Shown: positions 53,427-62,417, numbered from the stretch's first letter. The stretch: DNA of 64,000 bases from Gp6-AA40 sp963818645 (GCA_963818645.1 CAWFTF010000002.1:62001-126000), one strand, 5' to 3'. The notes: a model not told the origin generated them from the letters alone. Program-made: numbers and translations.

Positions 53427-55862
53427 TCAACGGGCTGGAATGCCGACGCGCCGAACGAGGTCCCGGAATTGCGAATCAGCATGGATAGAGTTGAAGTCGG
53501 GATGAACGTTGAGGAACGGTAGCCACTGGTCGCGTTCCTTATAGGCGACCTCCAACCACTCGAAGGCCTGTTCCCTGTCGCCCAGCACGGAGAAGACCCG
53601 TGCGATGTCAAAGGCGCCGCCATGTATCTGGCGTGATTCAGCGATCCACTTCTCCACGAGCGCGACTGCTTCACGCTTGTTGCCAGCCGCTGCATAACTC
53701 ACGGCCAGATCCACTCGACCTAGCGGATCTCCAAGGTCATGCGCGCGCTGACTCTCTGCGATGGCGAGATCTGTCATGCCCTTGAGGCGGTAGGCGATGG
53801 CGAGGAAACGGTGTGCCGTCGCGAAGTTGGGCTCCAAGGCCAGCGCGCGACCCAGCGTCTCGATGGCTTCGTCGTAGCGGCTCGCGAACAGCAGGGTGAA
53901 ACCAGACCCCAGAGCGATTCCAGGCGACAGGGGGTCAAGGGCTTCGCCACTCTTGCACTCGGCGATGGCTTCGTCGAATCGCCCCTGGGTCAGCAGGACC
54001 TGCGCGCCAAGCCACTGGTGAGCCGTCGCGTTACTCGGATCGATCGCGAGGGCTCGCCGAAACTCCCTCTCACTCAGAGTCCAGTTCCATTCCATGCGAA
54101 GACGCGTCCAGCCGAGCGCGGCGTGAGCGTCGGCCGAGCGCTCGTCGAGCTCGACAGCTTTCGTCGCAGCGTCAATCGCTTTGGGAAACGCCTCGTTCGA
54201 CGGTCGGGTGCCGTAGAAGGCTTGCATGTTGTAGGCATTCGCTAATCCAGCGTGCGCCAGCGAATACGTCGGGTCGGCTTGAATCGCCCGTTCGAAGTAC
54301 TGCCCCCCGGCTGTCAGCCCGTCGCGACTGCGTTTATTCAACTCGTACCGCCCCTTGAGGTAGAGCTGGAACGCATCGGCGTTCTGCGTGCTTCCCGCCG
54401 CCAGTCCAATCGCATCGTCACTGGTCAGCTGTGGGCGGAGCCTATCGGCGATCGCCTTCGAGATCTCGCCGTGGACGATCAGCGCGTCCGCCAACGGGCG
54501 ATCGAACTGTTCGCCCCAAAGCTGCGCAACGCTCGCAACATCGATTAGTTCGACCTGAACGTAGAGCCGGTCGTTGCGCTGCACGACGCGGCCAGTGACA
54601 ACCGCCCGCACGTTCAACTCGCGGCCGGCCTGGCTCGGATCAACGCCCTGGTTCTTGTACCTTGCGACGAGCGTCCGCGGAATGACACGCAACGAGCGAA
54701 GCTGCGAGAGGCTGTTGGTGATGGTGTCAGCCAGGCCGTCGCTCAGATACTCAGCGTCTGAAGTGCCGGTGGCGTTGACGAATGGCAGCACGGCCACGGA
54801 GTCGATCGAATCTGAAGAGCCCGACACGTTCGTCCAGCGCCAGCCAAAAACCCCCGCTACGAGGACCACGAGGATGCCGGCCGTCGCGATCAGGCCGGTC
54901 TTGTGGCGCCTCGCTAGGCCGGCGGCGATCGCGGTATCAGACCCCGTCGCTGGTGTGCCTGTTTCAGCTAGAGCGCGCGACTCTCCCGACTCGAGGTCGC
55001 GCTTCAGACGCCTCAAATCTGCCCGGATGTCCCCCGCACTGTGATAACGAAGGTCGCGATCCTTCTCAAGCGCTTTCCCAACGATGCGTTCGAGTTCGAG
55101 CGGAGTCGCAGGGTTGAAGTCGCTCAGAGCAGCAGGTGTCTTATTCAGGATCTCATCGAAGACGATTGCGGACGTCCGGCCGGAGAAGGCCGGACGCGCA
55201 GTGGCCATTTCGTAGAGTATTGCCCCGAACGAGAAGAGATCGCTCTTCGCGTCGAGCTCTTCTCCTCTGGCTTGTTCGGGCGACATGTAGGGGACAGTTC
55301 CCAGCGTCGTGCCGGGACTCGTCAAACGAGGATCGAATTTCGTCGGTAGCGCAGTACCCATGCCAACTGCGGCTGGGTCTTGCCGCGTCAGTTTGGCCAG
55401 ACCGAAGTCGAGAATCTTCGCCTGGCCGCGTTTGGTGATGAAGATGTTCGCCGGCTTGAGGTCGCGATGGACAATACCCACCGTGTGCGCAGCGTCGAGC
55501 GCATCTGCGATTTGAGTAGCCAGAGTAATCAAAAGATCAAGTCGCAGTGGTCCGCGGCCCGCGAGATCAGCAAGCGTCTCGCCCTCGAGCAGCTCCATGA
55601 CCAGGAAGTCTTGACCCTGGTCCTCACCGACATCATGGATGGTGCAGATGTGCTGATGGTTCAGCGCAGCGATTGCGCGCGCCTCGCGCTCGAAGCGCAG
55701 GCGACGGTCGCCATCGCCGGCGAGCTCGGTGGGTAACAGTTTAAGCGCTACGTCACGGCCGAGGCGCGAGTCACGGGCCTTGTAAACTGCGCCCATCCCG
55801 CCAGCGCCGAGCAGGGCGACGACTTCATACGGGCCGAGTCTCGTGCCGGCGCTCAGTGTCAT
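53427..55862 (-). CDS. Ser/Thr protein kinase with TolB-like and TPR regions
   Basis: An 811-residue transmembrane kinase. The PknB-type kinase domain spans about 10-270: glycine loop LLGAGGMGAVYKA, Lys41, catalytic HRDLKPAN (Asp134), DFG at 152-154, APE equivalent in YMSPEQARG. One membrane helix is at about 322-345. A FlgO/TolB-N-like domain follows (VAVLPFVNATGTSDAEYLSDGLADTI, in parts), then TPR repeats to the end (SLAHAGLANAYNMQAFYG, AHAALGWTRLRMEWNW, FATAHRFLAIAYRLKGM). This architecture is widespread in Acidobacteria and implies sensing through the periplasmic part. ATG start. Confidence 0.94.
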   Translation of the reverse strand: MTLSAGTRLGPYEVVALLGAGGMGAVYKARDSRLGRDVALKLLPTELAGDGDRRLRFEREARAIAALNHQHICTIHDVGEDQGQDFLVMELLEGETLADLAGRGPLRLDLLITLATQIADALDAAHTVGIVHRDLKPANIFITKRGQAKILDFGLAKLTRQDPAAVGMGTALPTKFDPRLTSPGTTLGTVPYMSPEQARGEELDAKSDLFSFGAILYEMATARPAFSGRTSAIVFDEILNKTPAALSDFNPATPLELERIVGKALEKDRDLRYHSAGDIRADLRRLKRDLESGESRALAETGTPATGSDTAIAAGLARRHKTGLIATAGILVVLVAGVFGWRWTNVSGSSDSIDSVAVLPFVNATGTSDAEYLSDGLADTITNSLSQLRSLRVIPRTLVARYKNQGVDPSQAGRELNVRAVVTGRVVQRNDRLYVQVELIDVASVAQLWGEQFDRPLADALIVHGEISKAIADRLRPQLTSDDAIGLAAGSTQNADAFQLYLKGRYELNKRSRDGLTAGGQYFERAIQADPTYSLAHAGLANAYNMQAFYGTRPSNEAFPKAIDAATKAVELDERSADAHAALGWTRLRMEWNWTLSEREFRRALAIDPSNATAHQWLGAQVLLTQGRFDEAIAECKSGEALDPLSPGIALGSGFTLLFASRYDEAIETLGRALALEPNFATAHRFLAIAYRLKGMTDLAIAESQRAHDLGDPLGRVDLAVSYAAAGNKREAVALVEKWIAESRQIHGGAFDIARVFSVLGDREQAFEWLEVAYKERDQWLPFLNVHPDFNSIHADSQFRDLVRRVGIPAR

Positions 55863-55995
55863 TCCGTTCAGGGTTGGATTCGAAATTCAAGCAGAGTCTA
55901 CACCGGCCGTTCAGGCGCGGTATGGCGCTCACGCCATTCGACTCGCACTCCCACAAAGCTGCGCCGCCCCGGAACCGTAAAAGGCGCGATAGCCC

Positions 55996-56205
55996 GTGGG
56001 AATTCGAACCCGGGTTTGGAGGCGTACTCTAGCCGGTTTTCCGTCGCCAACCCGCCTCGCCGAGGCGCGCGATCAGTTCGAGCGCAAGTTCATCGAGCTG
56101 GCGCTCGCCCGCGCCGGAGGCCGTCGAACGCGGGCCGCTCGCGAACTGGGCCTGTCTCGTCAGGGGTTGCTGAAGATGATGACCCGGTTGGCGATCACGA
56201 AGTAG
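55996..56205 (+). pseudogene. truncated copy of a sigma-54 activator 3' end (157-bp duplicate, copy 2)
   Basis: The 69-codon frame encodes a Fis-type helix-turn-helix (RDQFERKFIELALARAGG, RRTRAARELGLSRQGLLKMM) nearly identical to the C-terminus of the activator at 45626-48466. Nucleotides 56049-56205 are a direct near-copy of 48310-48466. The AAA+ part is absent, and the first about 18 codons are unrelated. Either a decayed paralogue or a duplication by-product; a stand-alone DNA-binding peptide is conceivable but unlikely. Its TAG is part of the following heptamer array. Confidence 0.7.
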
Positions 56206-56271
56206 GCAGTATTCAGTATGCGGTAGGCGTTTCGTGGCGCTCCTGCCTACTGCATACCGCCTACTGCCTAC
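56202..56271 (+). repeat. paired inverted heptamer arrays, GTAGGCA / TGCCTAC family
   Basis: Left arm GTAGGCA, GTATTCA, GTATGCG, GTAGGCG; right arm TGCCTAC, TGCATAC, CGCCTAC, TGCCTAC; loop of about 14 bp. Arms complement each other unit by unit, including the odd GTATGC/GCATAC pair. The left arm contains the stop of the HTH remnant, and the next TAC/CTA step gives the TAG of glsA on the minus strand. Confidence 0.93.
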
Positions 56272-57263
56272 TACAGGATCGCATCCAAAAAGCTCGACCC
56301 GACGTTCAGGCAATCGAATACGTGGAGCCCGAGCCGCGAGGCCAGCTCCACACACACCTCGGTGCCGCGGCAGCTGTTTCCGTACGGATCCAGGCGTGGC
56401 GAGTAGGTGCCGATTCCGAGCTGGCGATTCACGACGGTGATCACGCCGCCGCTGACGCCACTTTTCGCCGGCACGCCAACGCGATACGCCCACTGTCCCG
56501 AGTAGTCATACATCCCGCACGTGAACATGATTGACAGCATGTCCTTGACGTGCGTGACCGAGTAGGCGCTGCGTCCGGTCAAGGGATGCCGTCCCATGTT
56601 GGACAGCGTTGCCGCCATCATCGCGAGATCGCGACAGGTCACCTGAATCGCGCACTGCTTGAAGTAGATGTCGAGCGCGGCTTCGGCCTCGTCATGCACG
56701 AGACCGAAGTTGAGCAGGAGGTAGGCGATTGCCCGATTGCGATGGCCAGTGCGCTGTTCGGATTCGTAGACCGAACGGTCGAGCGAGAGGTGACGCCCGG
56801 CGATGATGCTGAACCGATCGAGCAGGTATTCGAACGTCCGGTTGCCATAGCGTTTGTGGAGCAGCGCCGTCACCGTGATCGCTCCCGAGTTGATCATCGG
56901 GTTGTAGGGCCGGTTACTGCCGTTCTGCAACTCGATTGAGTTGAACACATCACCGCTCGGCTCCACGCCGACGTGCTCGAAGACCTTCGAGGCCCCGAAC
57001 TCCTCGAGCGCCATGCCATAGGTGAACGGCTTGGAGATCGACTGAATCGTGAACGGCCGGTCGCAGTCGCCGGCCTCGAACGTCCGGCCGTCGGCCGTCA
57101 CCAGGCAGACGCCGAAGGCGTCGGGATCCGCCGTACTCAGCTCTGGAATGTATGTGGCGACCTGACCGGTCGTGTGCGGCAGGTACTTCTCGTAGACGGT
57201 GTCGATCATGACCTGCAGTTCGTGCCCGCGCGCGACGGCCGTGTCTGCGTCTGAAATGGACAT
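56271..57263 (-). CDS. glsA: glutaminase A
   Basis: A 330-residue serine-dependent beta-lactamase-like glutaminase converting glutamine to glutamate and ammonia. The catalytic tetrad motif QSISKPF gives Ser75 and Lys78. NPMINSGAI, HRNRAIAYLLLNFGLV, the DYSGQWAYRVGVPAKSGVSGG block (Tyr, Ser/Gly loop) and a closing SRLGLHVFD match the GlsA family. ATG start at 57263. The stop codon is repeat-derived. Confidence 0.95.
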   Translation of the reverse strand: MSISDADTAVARGHELQVMIDTVYEKYLPHTTGQVATYIPELSTADPDAFGVCLVTADGRTFEAGDCDRPFTIQSISKPFTYGMALEEFGASKVFEHVGVEPSGDVFNSIELQNGSNRPYNPMINSGAITVTALLHKRYGNRTFEYLLDRFSIIAGRHLSLDRSVYESEQRTGHRNRAIAYLLLNFGLVHDEAEAALDIYFKQCAIQVTCRDLAMMAATLSNMGRHPLTGRSAYSVTHVKDMLSIMFTCGMYDYSGQWAYRVGVPAKSGVSGGVITVVNRQLGIGTYSPRLDPYGNSCRGTEVCVELASRLGLHVFDCLNVGSSFLDAIL

Positions 57264-57420
57264 GGGTTTGTGCTCGGCCGTGCAATCGAGGTGCCCATGG
57301 CGGCTTCCGCGTCAGTCGCGGGCATCTGAAGAGGCACAAGCACTTACACCTTTATGGGACGGGAGGGGATTCGTCGTTGTAGCCTACAAAAACGTCGTAC
57401 ATCCCTATTTTGCGGACATA

Positions 57421-57449
57421 TTCGAATGATGCGGTCAGTCGCCTATAAT
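57421..57449 (+). promoter_or_regulatory. sigma-70-type promoter for the DUF1080 gene
   Basis: -10 TATAAT (57444-57449) with TTCGAA as -35 at 57421-57426, spacer 17 bp, about 20 bp before the ATG at 57469 with a GGAGAGGGA ribosome site between. The -35 is weak but the -10 is perfect and correctly placed. Confidence 0.5.
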
Positions 57450-57468
57450 CCGCGCCGGAGAGGGACTT

Positions 57469-58050
57469 ATGAAAAGGACGGCACTGTTACTCGCGGTGAG
57501 TGTGCTTTCGTTGTCGGTCTCTGGGTCGGTGGTCGGCGCCCAGGGAGGCGGTTGGACCACCGTCCTCGACGGCTCCAGCCTGAAAGGCTGGAACATTGTC
57601 GGCGACGCTGATTGGGAGGTCGTCGACAACGTCGTGCAGGCCACCAAGGGAACCGGCTTTCTCGTGACGCCAGCCCAGTACGGCGATTTTCAGATCACTG
57701 CCGACTTCTGGGTCACTGACGATGCGAATAGTGGCGTGTTCATCCGGTGCGAAGACCCGAAGACGATCACCGCGATGAACGCGTACGAGGTGAACATCTA
57801 CGATAAGCGTCCCGATCAGACGTATCGCACTGGCGCAATCGTCGATGTCGCCAAGCCCGAGAGCGTAATCATGACGGGCGGCAAGTGGAACACCATCGAC
57901 ATCACGGCGAAAGGCACGAAGCTGACCGTGCTGATCAACGGGATGAAGATGGTGGACGTGAACGACACCAAGCACGGGAAGGGCAACATCGCCCTCCAGT
58001 ACGGCGCGGGCACGGTGAAGTTCCGGAACGTCCGTCTGCGGACGCTGTAG
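57469..58050 (+). CDS. secreted DUF1080 (3-keto-disaccharide hydrolase-like) protein
   Basis: A 193-residue protein with a signal peptide (MKRTALLLAVSVLSLSVSG). The concanavalin-like DUF1080 fold is shown by TTVLDGSSLKGWNIVGDADWEVVDN (in parts), GDFQITADFWVTDDANSGVFIRCEDP, NAYEVNIYDKRPDQTYRTGAIVD, and KWNTIDITAKGTKLTVLING ending in GTVKFRNVRLRTL. The family contains 3-keto-disaccharide hydrolases and glycan-binding proteins. A stand-alone gene with its own promoter, convergent with the DsbA-like gene. Confidence 0.92.
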   Translation: MKRTALLLAVSVLSLSVSGSVVGAQGGGWTTVLDGSSLKGWNIVGDADWEVVDNVVQATKGTGFLVTPAQYGDFQITADFWVTDDANSGVFIRCEDPKTITAMNAYEVNIYDKRPDQTYRTGAIVDVAKPESVIMTGGKWNTIDITAKGTKLTVLINGMKMVDVNDTKHGKGNIALQYGAGTVKFRNVRLRTL

Positions 58051-58053
58051 CGC

Positions 58054-58689
58054 TCAGACCTGGCTGGCCATTGCCAATGCGCGGGTGAACACCTCGGTCG
58101 CTTGCGCGCCTGAGATGCCGTAACGGCCGTCGATGACGAAGAAGGGGACCCCGGTGACGCCGAGCATCCGGGCTTCCTCGAGGTCGCGCCTGACCGCATC
58201 GACGTAATGATCGCTCTCCAGGGCCTCACGCACCTCGGTGGCGTCGAGGCCCTCGTCCACCGCAAGGCTCACGAGCGACTCGACGTCGAAGATCGAGCGC
58301 TGGTCGGTGAAGTACGCCTTGTACAACCGCTCGAGCATCTGATCTTCACAGTCGTGGCTCGCTGCCAGATGCACCAGGCGGTGGGCATCGAGGGTGTTCC
58401 CCGATTGCCCTTTCTCCGTGAGGTGGTACTCCAGGCCCTCGGCTGCGGCCATGGTCTCCATGTTGTGGTCCATCTCACGGACGCGGTCCTCGGTCAGGCG
58501 GTACTTCGACATCAGCATCGTCCGCCGGCTCGTCGTCTCACCCTTGGGCCGTGTGGGATCGAGTTGAAAGGAACGATGGCCTATCGTCACGTTCGCTCGC
58601 CCTTCGAATGACGCCAACGCTTTCTCGAGGCGGCGCTTTCCCAGGTAACACCACGGACAAACCACGTCGGACCAGATGTCGATGTGCAT
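58054..58689 (-). CDS. FrnE-type DsbA-family oxidoreductase
   Basis: A 211-residue thioredoxin-fold protein of the DsbA/FrnE/2-hydroxychromene-carboxylate isomerase group. The active site CPWC (C11, C14) follows IDIWSDVV. HRSFQLDP, a helical insert and VTGVPFFVIDGRYGISGAQ (cis-Pro loop) are typical FrnE features. No signal peptide, so cytoplasmic; relatives take part in disulfide handling under oxidative stress. ATG 58689 preferred over GTG 58695. Confidence 0.92.
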   Translation of the reverse strand: MHIDIWSDVVCPWCYLGKRRLEKALASFEGRANVTIGHRSFQLDPTRPKGETTSRRTMLMSKYRLTEDRVREMDHNMETMAAAEGLEYHLTEKGQSGNTLDAHRLVHLAASHDCEDQMLERLYKAYFTDQRSIFDVESLVSLAVDEGLDATEVREALESDHYVDAVRRDLEEARMLGVTGVPFFVIDGRYGISGAQATEVFTRALAMASQV

Positions 58690-58742
58690 TGCCACAAGTC
58701 TAGACTGTTGCCTGCGCCTAATATCGCGAACGAATAGTCCAG

Positions 58743-58777
58743 AGACTGAGGACCGAGGACTGAAGACCGAAGACCGA
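58743..58777 (+). repeat. heptamer array, RGACYGA family
   Basis: Five units in phase (AGACTGA, GGACCGA, GGACTGA, AGACCGA, AGACCGA); all differences are transitions. It ends 16 bp before the GTG start of the ABC permease gene. Confidence 0.9.
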
Positions 58778-58793
58778 GAGACAATGAGACCCC

Positions 58794-59714
58794 GTGTTGG
58801 CGTACCTCGCGCGGCGTCTTCTGCTGACGGTGCCGGTGCTCCTCGGCGTCGCGACGCTGGTCTTCGCGTTGATCCATTTCATCCCGGGTGATCCCGCGCG
58901 CGCGATCCTCGGCGACGTCGCTTCAGAAACAGATATCGCGCAACTGCGCCAACAACTCGGTCTGGATCGGCCGCTCGCGGTGCAGTATGTCGCCTTCCTC
59001 GGCGGGTTGGCGCGCGCCGATCTCGGCACGTCACTCCGCACGGGTACACCGGTTGCCAGCCAGATTCTGGAGCGTCTTCCGGCGACCTTCGAACTCGCCC
59101 TCGCCGCTATCGCCGTTGCCCTCGCCGTCGCGATTCCTCTGGGAATTGCCGCCGCTGTCTGGCGCGGAACAGTAGTCGACCATACAGCGATGACCCTCTC
59201 GCTGGCGGGAGTGTCGATGCCGAACTTCTGGCTCGGCCCGCTCCTGGCCATCGTCTTCGGCGTGGAGCTTGGCTGGCTTCCCGTTTCCGGGCGCGGCGGA
59301 TTCGAGCACCTGGTGCTGCCAGCGGTCTCGCTCGGTGCTGCGCTGGCCGCAGTCCTCGCGCGCATGACGCGAGCCAGCCTGGTCGAGCAACTCCGCGAGC
59401 CCTACACGCAGGCGGCACGCGCACGGGGTGTGTCGCGCACGCGGGCCGTGCTCCGGCATGCCTTTCGAAACAGTCTGATCCCCATCGTGACGCTGGCCGG
59501 TCTTCAGGTCGGCGCAGTCCTGACAGGGGCCGTCATCACGGAAACGATCTTCGCGTGGCCCGGAGTGGGACGACTGCTCGTGCAGTCGATCGGCTTCCGC
59601 GACTACCCGATGGTGCAGGGATGCATTCTGCTCATCGCGGTCACCTACGTCTGCGTCAATCTCATCGTCGATCTGCTCTACGTCGTCCTCGATCCGCGGA
59701 TCCGATACCAATGA
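58794..59714 (+). CDS. peptide-type ABC transporter permease (DppB/OppB family)
   Basis: A 306-residue inner-membrane permease with about six helices. YLARRLLLTVPVLLGVATLVFALIHFIPGDPA (in parts) is the DppB opening. The coupling EAA loop EPYTQAARARGVSRTRAVLRHAFRNSLIPIV (in parts) contacts the ATPase, and ITETIFAWPGVGRLLVQSI is the family's late motif. GTG start. The stop overlaps the second permease (ATGA). No substrate-binding protein or ATPase gene is adjacent, so partners are encoded elsewhere. Confidence 0.94.
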   Translation: MLAYLARRLLLTVPVLLGVATLVFALIHFIPGDPARAILGDVASETDIAQLRQQLGLDRPLAVQYVAFLGGLARADLGTSLRTGTPVASQILERLPATFELALAAIAVALAVAIPLGIAAAVWRGTVVDHTAMTLSLAGVSMPNFWLGPLLAIVFGVELGWLPVSGRGGFEHLVLPAVSLGAALAAVLARMTRASLVEQLREPYTQAARARGVSRTRAVLRHAFRNSLIPIVTLAGLQVGAVLTGAVITETIFAWPGVGRLLVQSIGFRDYPMVQGCILLIAVTYVCVNLIVDLLYVVLDPRIRYQ

Positions 59715-60508
59715 GAAACGCTGGTGCCTGCGTCGTCGGCCTGGCCGTGCTCGCGGCGGTGATCGGACCATGGCTCGTGCCTTACGATCCGTCCGCACAG
59801 GAACTGGCGCTCCGGCTCGAGGGGCCCAGTCGTCTTCACTGGCTGGGGCTCGACGAGTTGGGACGCGACATCCTCGCGCGCGTCATGTCGGGCGCGCGCA
59901 TCTCGCTCTTCGTCGGACTCGTCGTGGTCTCGGTCTCGGCGTCGATTGGTGCGGCCATGGGAGCGCTTGCAGGCTACTACGGCGGAATCATCGACGAAGC
60001 CATCAGTCGCGTCATCGATATCCTGCTGGCGTTTCCCGGACTGCTGCTCGCGATCGCGCTGGTCGCCGTGCTCGGTCCAAGCCTGACGAACGTCGTCATT
60101 GCACTCTCGCTGATTGGGTGGGTCGGATACGCGCGTGTCGCTCGCGCGCAGGTTCTGCAGGCACGTGAATTCGAGTACGTCGTCGCGGCGCGCGCGATTG
60201 GTGCAGCCACACCGCGAATCCTGATCCGTCACGTGCTGCCAGCCGCGCTGCCAGCGCTCACCGTTCAGGCGACGCTCGGCATGGGCGGAGCCATCCTGTC
60301 CGAGGCCGCGCTCAGCTTCCTGGGGCTTGGGGTGCAGCCGCCGACTCCCAGTTGGGGAGCGATGCTGAACTACGGTCGCGTGCACGTGCTCGACGCGCCG
60401 CATCTCACCGTGTTTCCTGGGCTCGCGATCGCGATCGTGGTGCTGGGGCTGAATCTACTGGGAGACAGTTTGCGCGACAGGCTGGGAGGCGCTGAAGGAT
60501 CCAGCTAA
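59711..60508 (+). CDS. peptide-type ABC transporter permease (DppC/OppC family)
   Basis: A 265-residue partner permease. HWLGLDELGRDILARVMSGARISLFVG (in parts) is the DppC hallmark. The EAA loop is EYVVAARAIGAATPRILIRHVLPA, and EAALSFLGLGVQPPTPSWGAML is the conserved late segment. ATG 59711 overlaps the preceding stop by 4 bp. The N-terminus is shorter than in E. coli DppC. Together with the upstream permease it forms the pore for peptides, nickel or similar solutes. Confidence 0.94.
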   Translation: MRNAGACVVGLAVLAAVIGPWLVPYDPSAQELALRLEGPSRLHWLGLDELGRDILARVMSGARISLFVGLVVVSVSASIGAAMGALAGYYGGIIDEAISRVIDILLAFPGLLLAIALVAVLGPSLTNVVIALSLIGWVGYARVARAQVLQAREFEYVVAARAIGAATPRILIRHVLPAALPALTVQATLGMGGAILSEAALSFLGLGVQPPTPSWGAMLNYGRVHVLDAPHLTVFPGLAIAIVVLGLNLLGDSLRDRLGGAEGSS

Positions 60509-60519
60509 GCCTCCCACGA

Positions 60520-61650
60520 TCACTCGGCGATGAGCGCCGCGTGCTTCGCTTTCGCTTCCTGCGCCATCGCCGCGTGCCCAAGCCGACGGGCTGCGGACGC
60601 AAGATACGTGAATGCAATCGGCTCGACAGGAAACTGCTCTGTGGCGCGGCGGAGCACCCGCTCCGCGGCAGTCGTGCTTCCCGACAAGAACAACGCGCGG
60701 CCGTACATCGTGAGCGCATCGCTGGTCGCATTCGGTTGGTCGGCAACCGGTGAAAGCGCTTCGAGCGCCTTGTTCAACGCCACCCGATCGTCATCTCGTT
60801 CGGCGGCATCGAGCCATACACGACCGAGTGCGGTGTAGACAATTGTCGAATCGGGATGGCGTTCAGCGGCGCGTCCGAGCGTCAGCACTGCCGCATCCCG
60901 CCGTCCAAGGCGCGCGTAGGCGAGGCCAACGCTCACGAGCCGTTCCGGCCGCGTGGGTTCGAGTGCCGACAGCGCTTCCAGTTGTTCGATCGCCTGACGA
61001 TGGCGACCGGAGTCTGTGTAGAGCGTGACGAGTTCCTCGCGGGCGGCTGCGAACGTCGGCTCGAGCTCGATGGCTGTCAGCAACGCGCGCTCGGCCTGGT
61101 CGCGCGGACGACGATCGCGAAGACACAGGCCGAGCAGGTAGTGCGCTTGCGGCATCCGATTGTCGAGGCTCACCGCTTTTCGCAGTGCCTCGATCGAACG
61201 AGGAACATCCCCGTTGCGGTAGTGGGCGAGGCCCAGCTTGTAGACAACGCGTGGCGCGCTTTCGTCGAGACGCAAACTGCGTTCGTAATCCGCGACTGCC
61301 GCAGCGGGTTGACCCATCGCGGCGTGGGCATCGCCGAGGAGTTCGAGCGGCCGCGGCGCTGAGGGATCGAGTGCGACGGCTTCAGTGAGGTCGCGCACCG
61401 CCGATGCAAATTCGCCGCGTTGCCGGTAGGTCTCGCCGCGCATGAGGCGCGCGATCATCGAGTCGGGCTTCAGCGTCAGTGCGCCGCTGAAGGCCTCGAT
61501 GGCTTCGAGCGTTTGGCCATGGGTGACGGCCTCGTCGCCGGCGGCCAGCAGCCGGCGGTATTCCCGCTGCTGCCGGGCATCGAACCAGACGAACGCCAGG
61601 GAAGCGGCCAGGGCCATCGCCCCGACCGCCGCCACGATGGGCCGATTCAC
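60520..61650 (-). CDS. membrane-anchored TPR protein
   Basis: A 376-residue protein with an N-terminal membrane anchor (about 4-24) and about nine tetratricopeptide repeats (AIEAFSGALTLKPDSMIARLMRGETYRQRG, in parts; AVADYERSLRLDESAPRVVYKLGLAHYRNG, in parts; AERALLTAIELEP, AIEQLEALSALEP). It is a scaffold for protein interactions, probably on the periplasmic face. No enzymatic domain. GTG start at 61650, divergent from the sigma factor operon. Confidence 0.88.
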   Translation of the reverse strand: MNRPIVAAVGAMALAASLAFVWFDARQQREYRRLLAAGDEAVTHGQTLEAIEAFSGALTLKPDSMIARLMRGETYRQRGEFASAVRDLTEAVALDPSAPRPLELLGDAHAAMGQPAAAVADYERSLRLDESAPRVVYKLGLAHYRNGDVPRSIEALRKAVSLDNRMPQAHYLLGLCLRDRRPRDQAERALLTAIELEPTFAAAREELVTLYTDSGRHRQAIEQLEALSALEPTRPERLVSVGLAYARLGRRDAAVLTLGRAAERHPDSTIVYTALGRVWLDAAERDDDRVALNKALEALSPVADQPNATSDALTMYGRALFLSGSTTAAERVLRRATEQFPVEPIAFTYLASAARRLGHAAMAQEAKAKHAALIAE

Positions 61651-61734
61651 GGGGCCATAGTAACTGGGTCAATGGGTGGCTGTAGCGGAGTATTTGGGGA
61701 TTGGGGGTGGCTAGGTAGTGGGTAGCCGGGTAGA

Positions 61735-61762
61735 GGAACCATCGTGCGCGGTCGGGGTCTAA
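61735..61762 (+). promoter_or_regulatory. ECF-type promoter upstream of its sigma factor gene
   Basis: GGAACC (61735-61740), 16-bp spacer, GTCTAA (61757-61762), closely resembling the extracytoplasmic sigma (RpoE-type) pattern GGAAC-N15/16-GTCTAA. It lies 25 bp before the first ATG of the ECF sigma gene. GGAACCAT and ATGGTTCC (61735-61742, 61762-61769) are also inverted repeats, so a protein operator is an alternative. Confidence 0.55.
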
Positions 61763-61787
61763 TGGTTCCGAGGACGGTGCTAGACTG

Positions 61788-62417
61788 ATGGGGACGCCTG
61801 TTTCCGGAGGGTTGGTGAAGAACGCTGGCGCTATCGGGTGGTCCGACGTAGACACGGCGGAAGCCGCCCTCATTGAGCGGTGCACGACCGGCGACGAAAC
61901 CGCCTGCGCCGACCTGGTGAACACACACCAGCGCATGGTGTACACCCTTGCGCTGCACCTCCTTCAAGACCCTGACGAAGCCCTTGACCTGTCGCAGGAG
62001 GTGTTCCTGCGCGTCTTCCGGACGCTATCCAGGTTCCGCGGCCAGTCCGCCCTCCGAACCTGGATCTACCGGATAGTCATCAATCAGGCCCGTAACCGGC
62101 AGCGCTGGTGGAGGCGTCGTTATCGCTCGAGCCAGGTGTCCCTGGATGAGCATTTGAAGCAGTTCGGCGACGTCGAATCCAAGAGTGACGTGCTCCCGGA
62201 CCGACTGCTGGCCAGCAAGGAAACGTCCACGCTCATCTGGCAGGCGCTTGATCGGCTGCCATTCGATCAGCGGACGGCGCTCATCCTTCGCGAGGTGGAT
62301 GGTCTCCATTACGACGAGATCGCGTTCTCTCTGGGTGTGGCGGTCGGTACGGTGAAATCGCGGCTCACGCGCGCGCGGCAGGCGCTGCGCGCCGAGCTGC
62401 TGGGTCTCCACGCATGA
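61788..62417 (+). CDS. ECF-type RNA polymerase sigma factor (RpoE-like)
   Basis: A 209-residue sigma factor. Region 2: LVNTHQRMVYTLALHLLQDPDEALDLSQEVFLRVF (in parts) with FRGQSALRTWIYRIVINQARN. Region 4: LDRLPFDQRTALILREVDGLHYDEIA and the helix-turn-helix LGVAVGTVKSRLTRARQAL. The start may be ATG 61788 or GTG 61815, which has a GGAGG site 4 bp upstream. It overlaps the anti-sigma gene (ATGA). Probably autoregulated through the ECF-like promoter at 61735. Confidence 0.94.
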   Translation: MGTPVSGGLVKNAGAIGWSDVDTAEAALIERCTTGDETACADLVNTHQRMVYTLALHLLQDPDEALDLSQEVFLRVFRTLSRFRGQSALRTWIYRIVINQARNRQRWWRRRYRSSQVSLDEHLKQFGDVESKSDVLPDRLLASKETSTLIWQALDRLPFDQRTALILREVDGLHYDEIAFSLGVAVGTVKSRLTRARQALRAELLGLHA

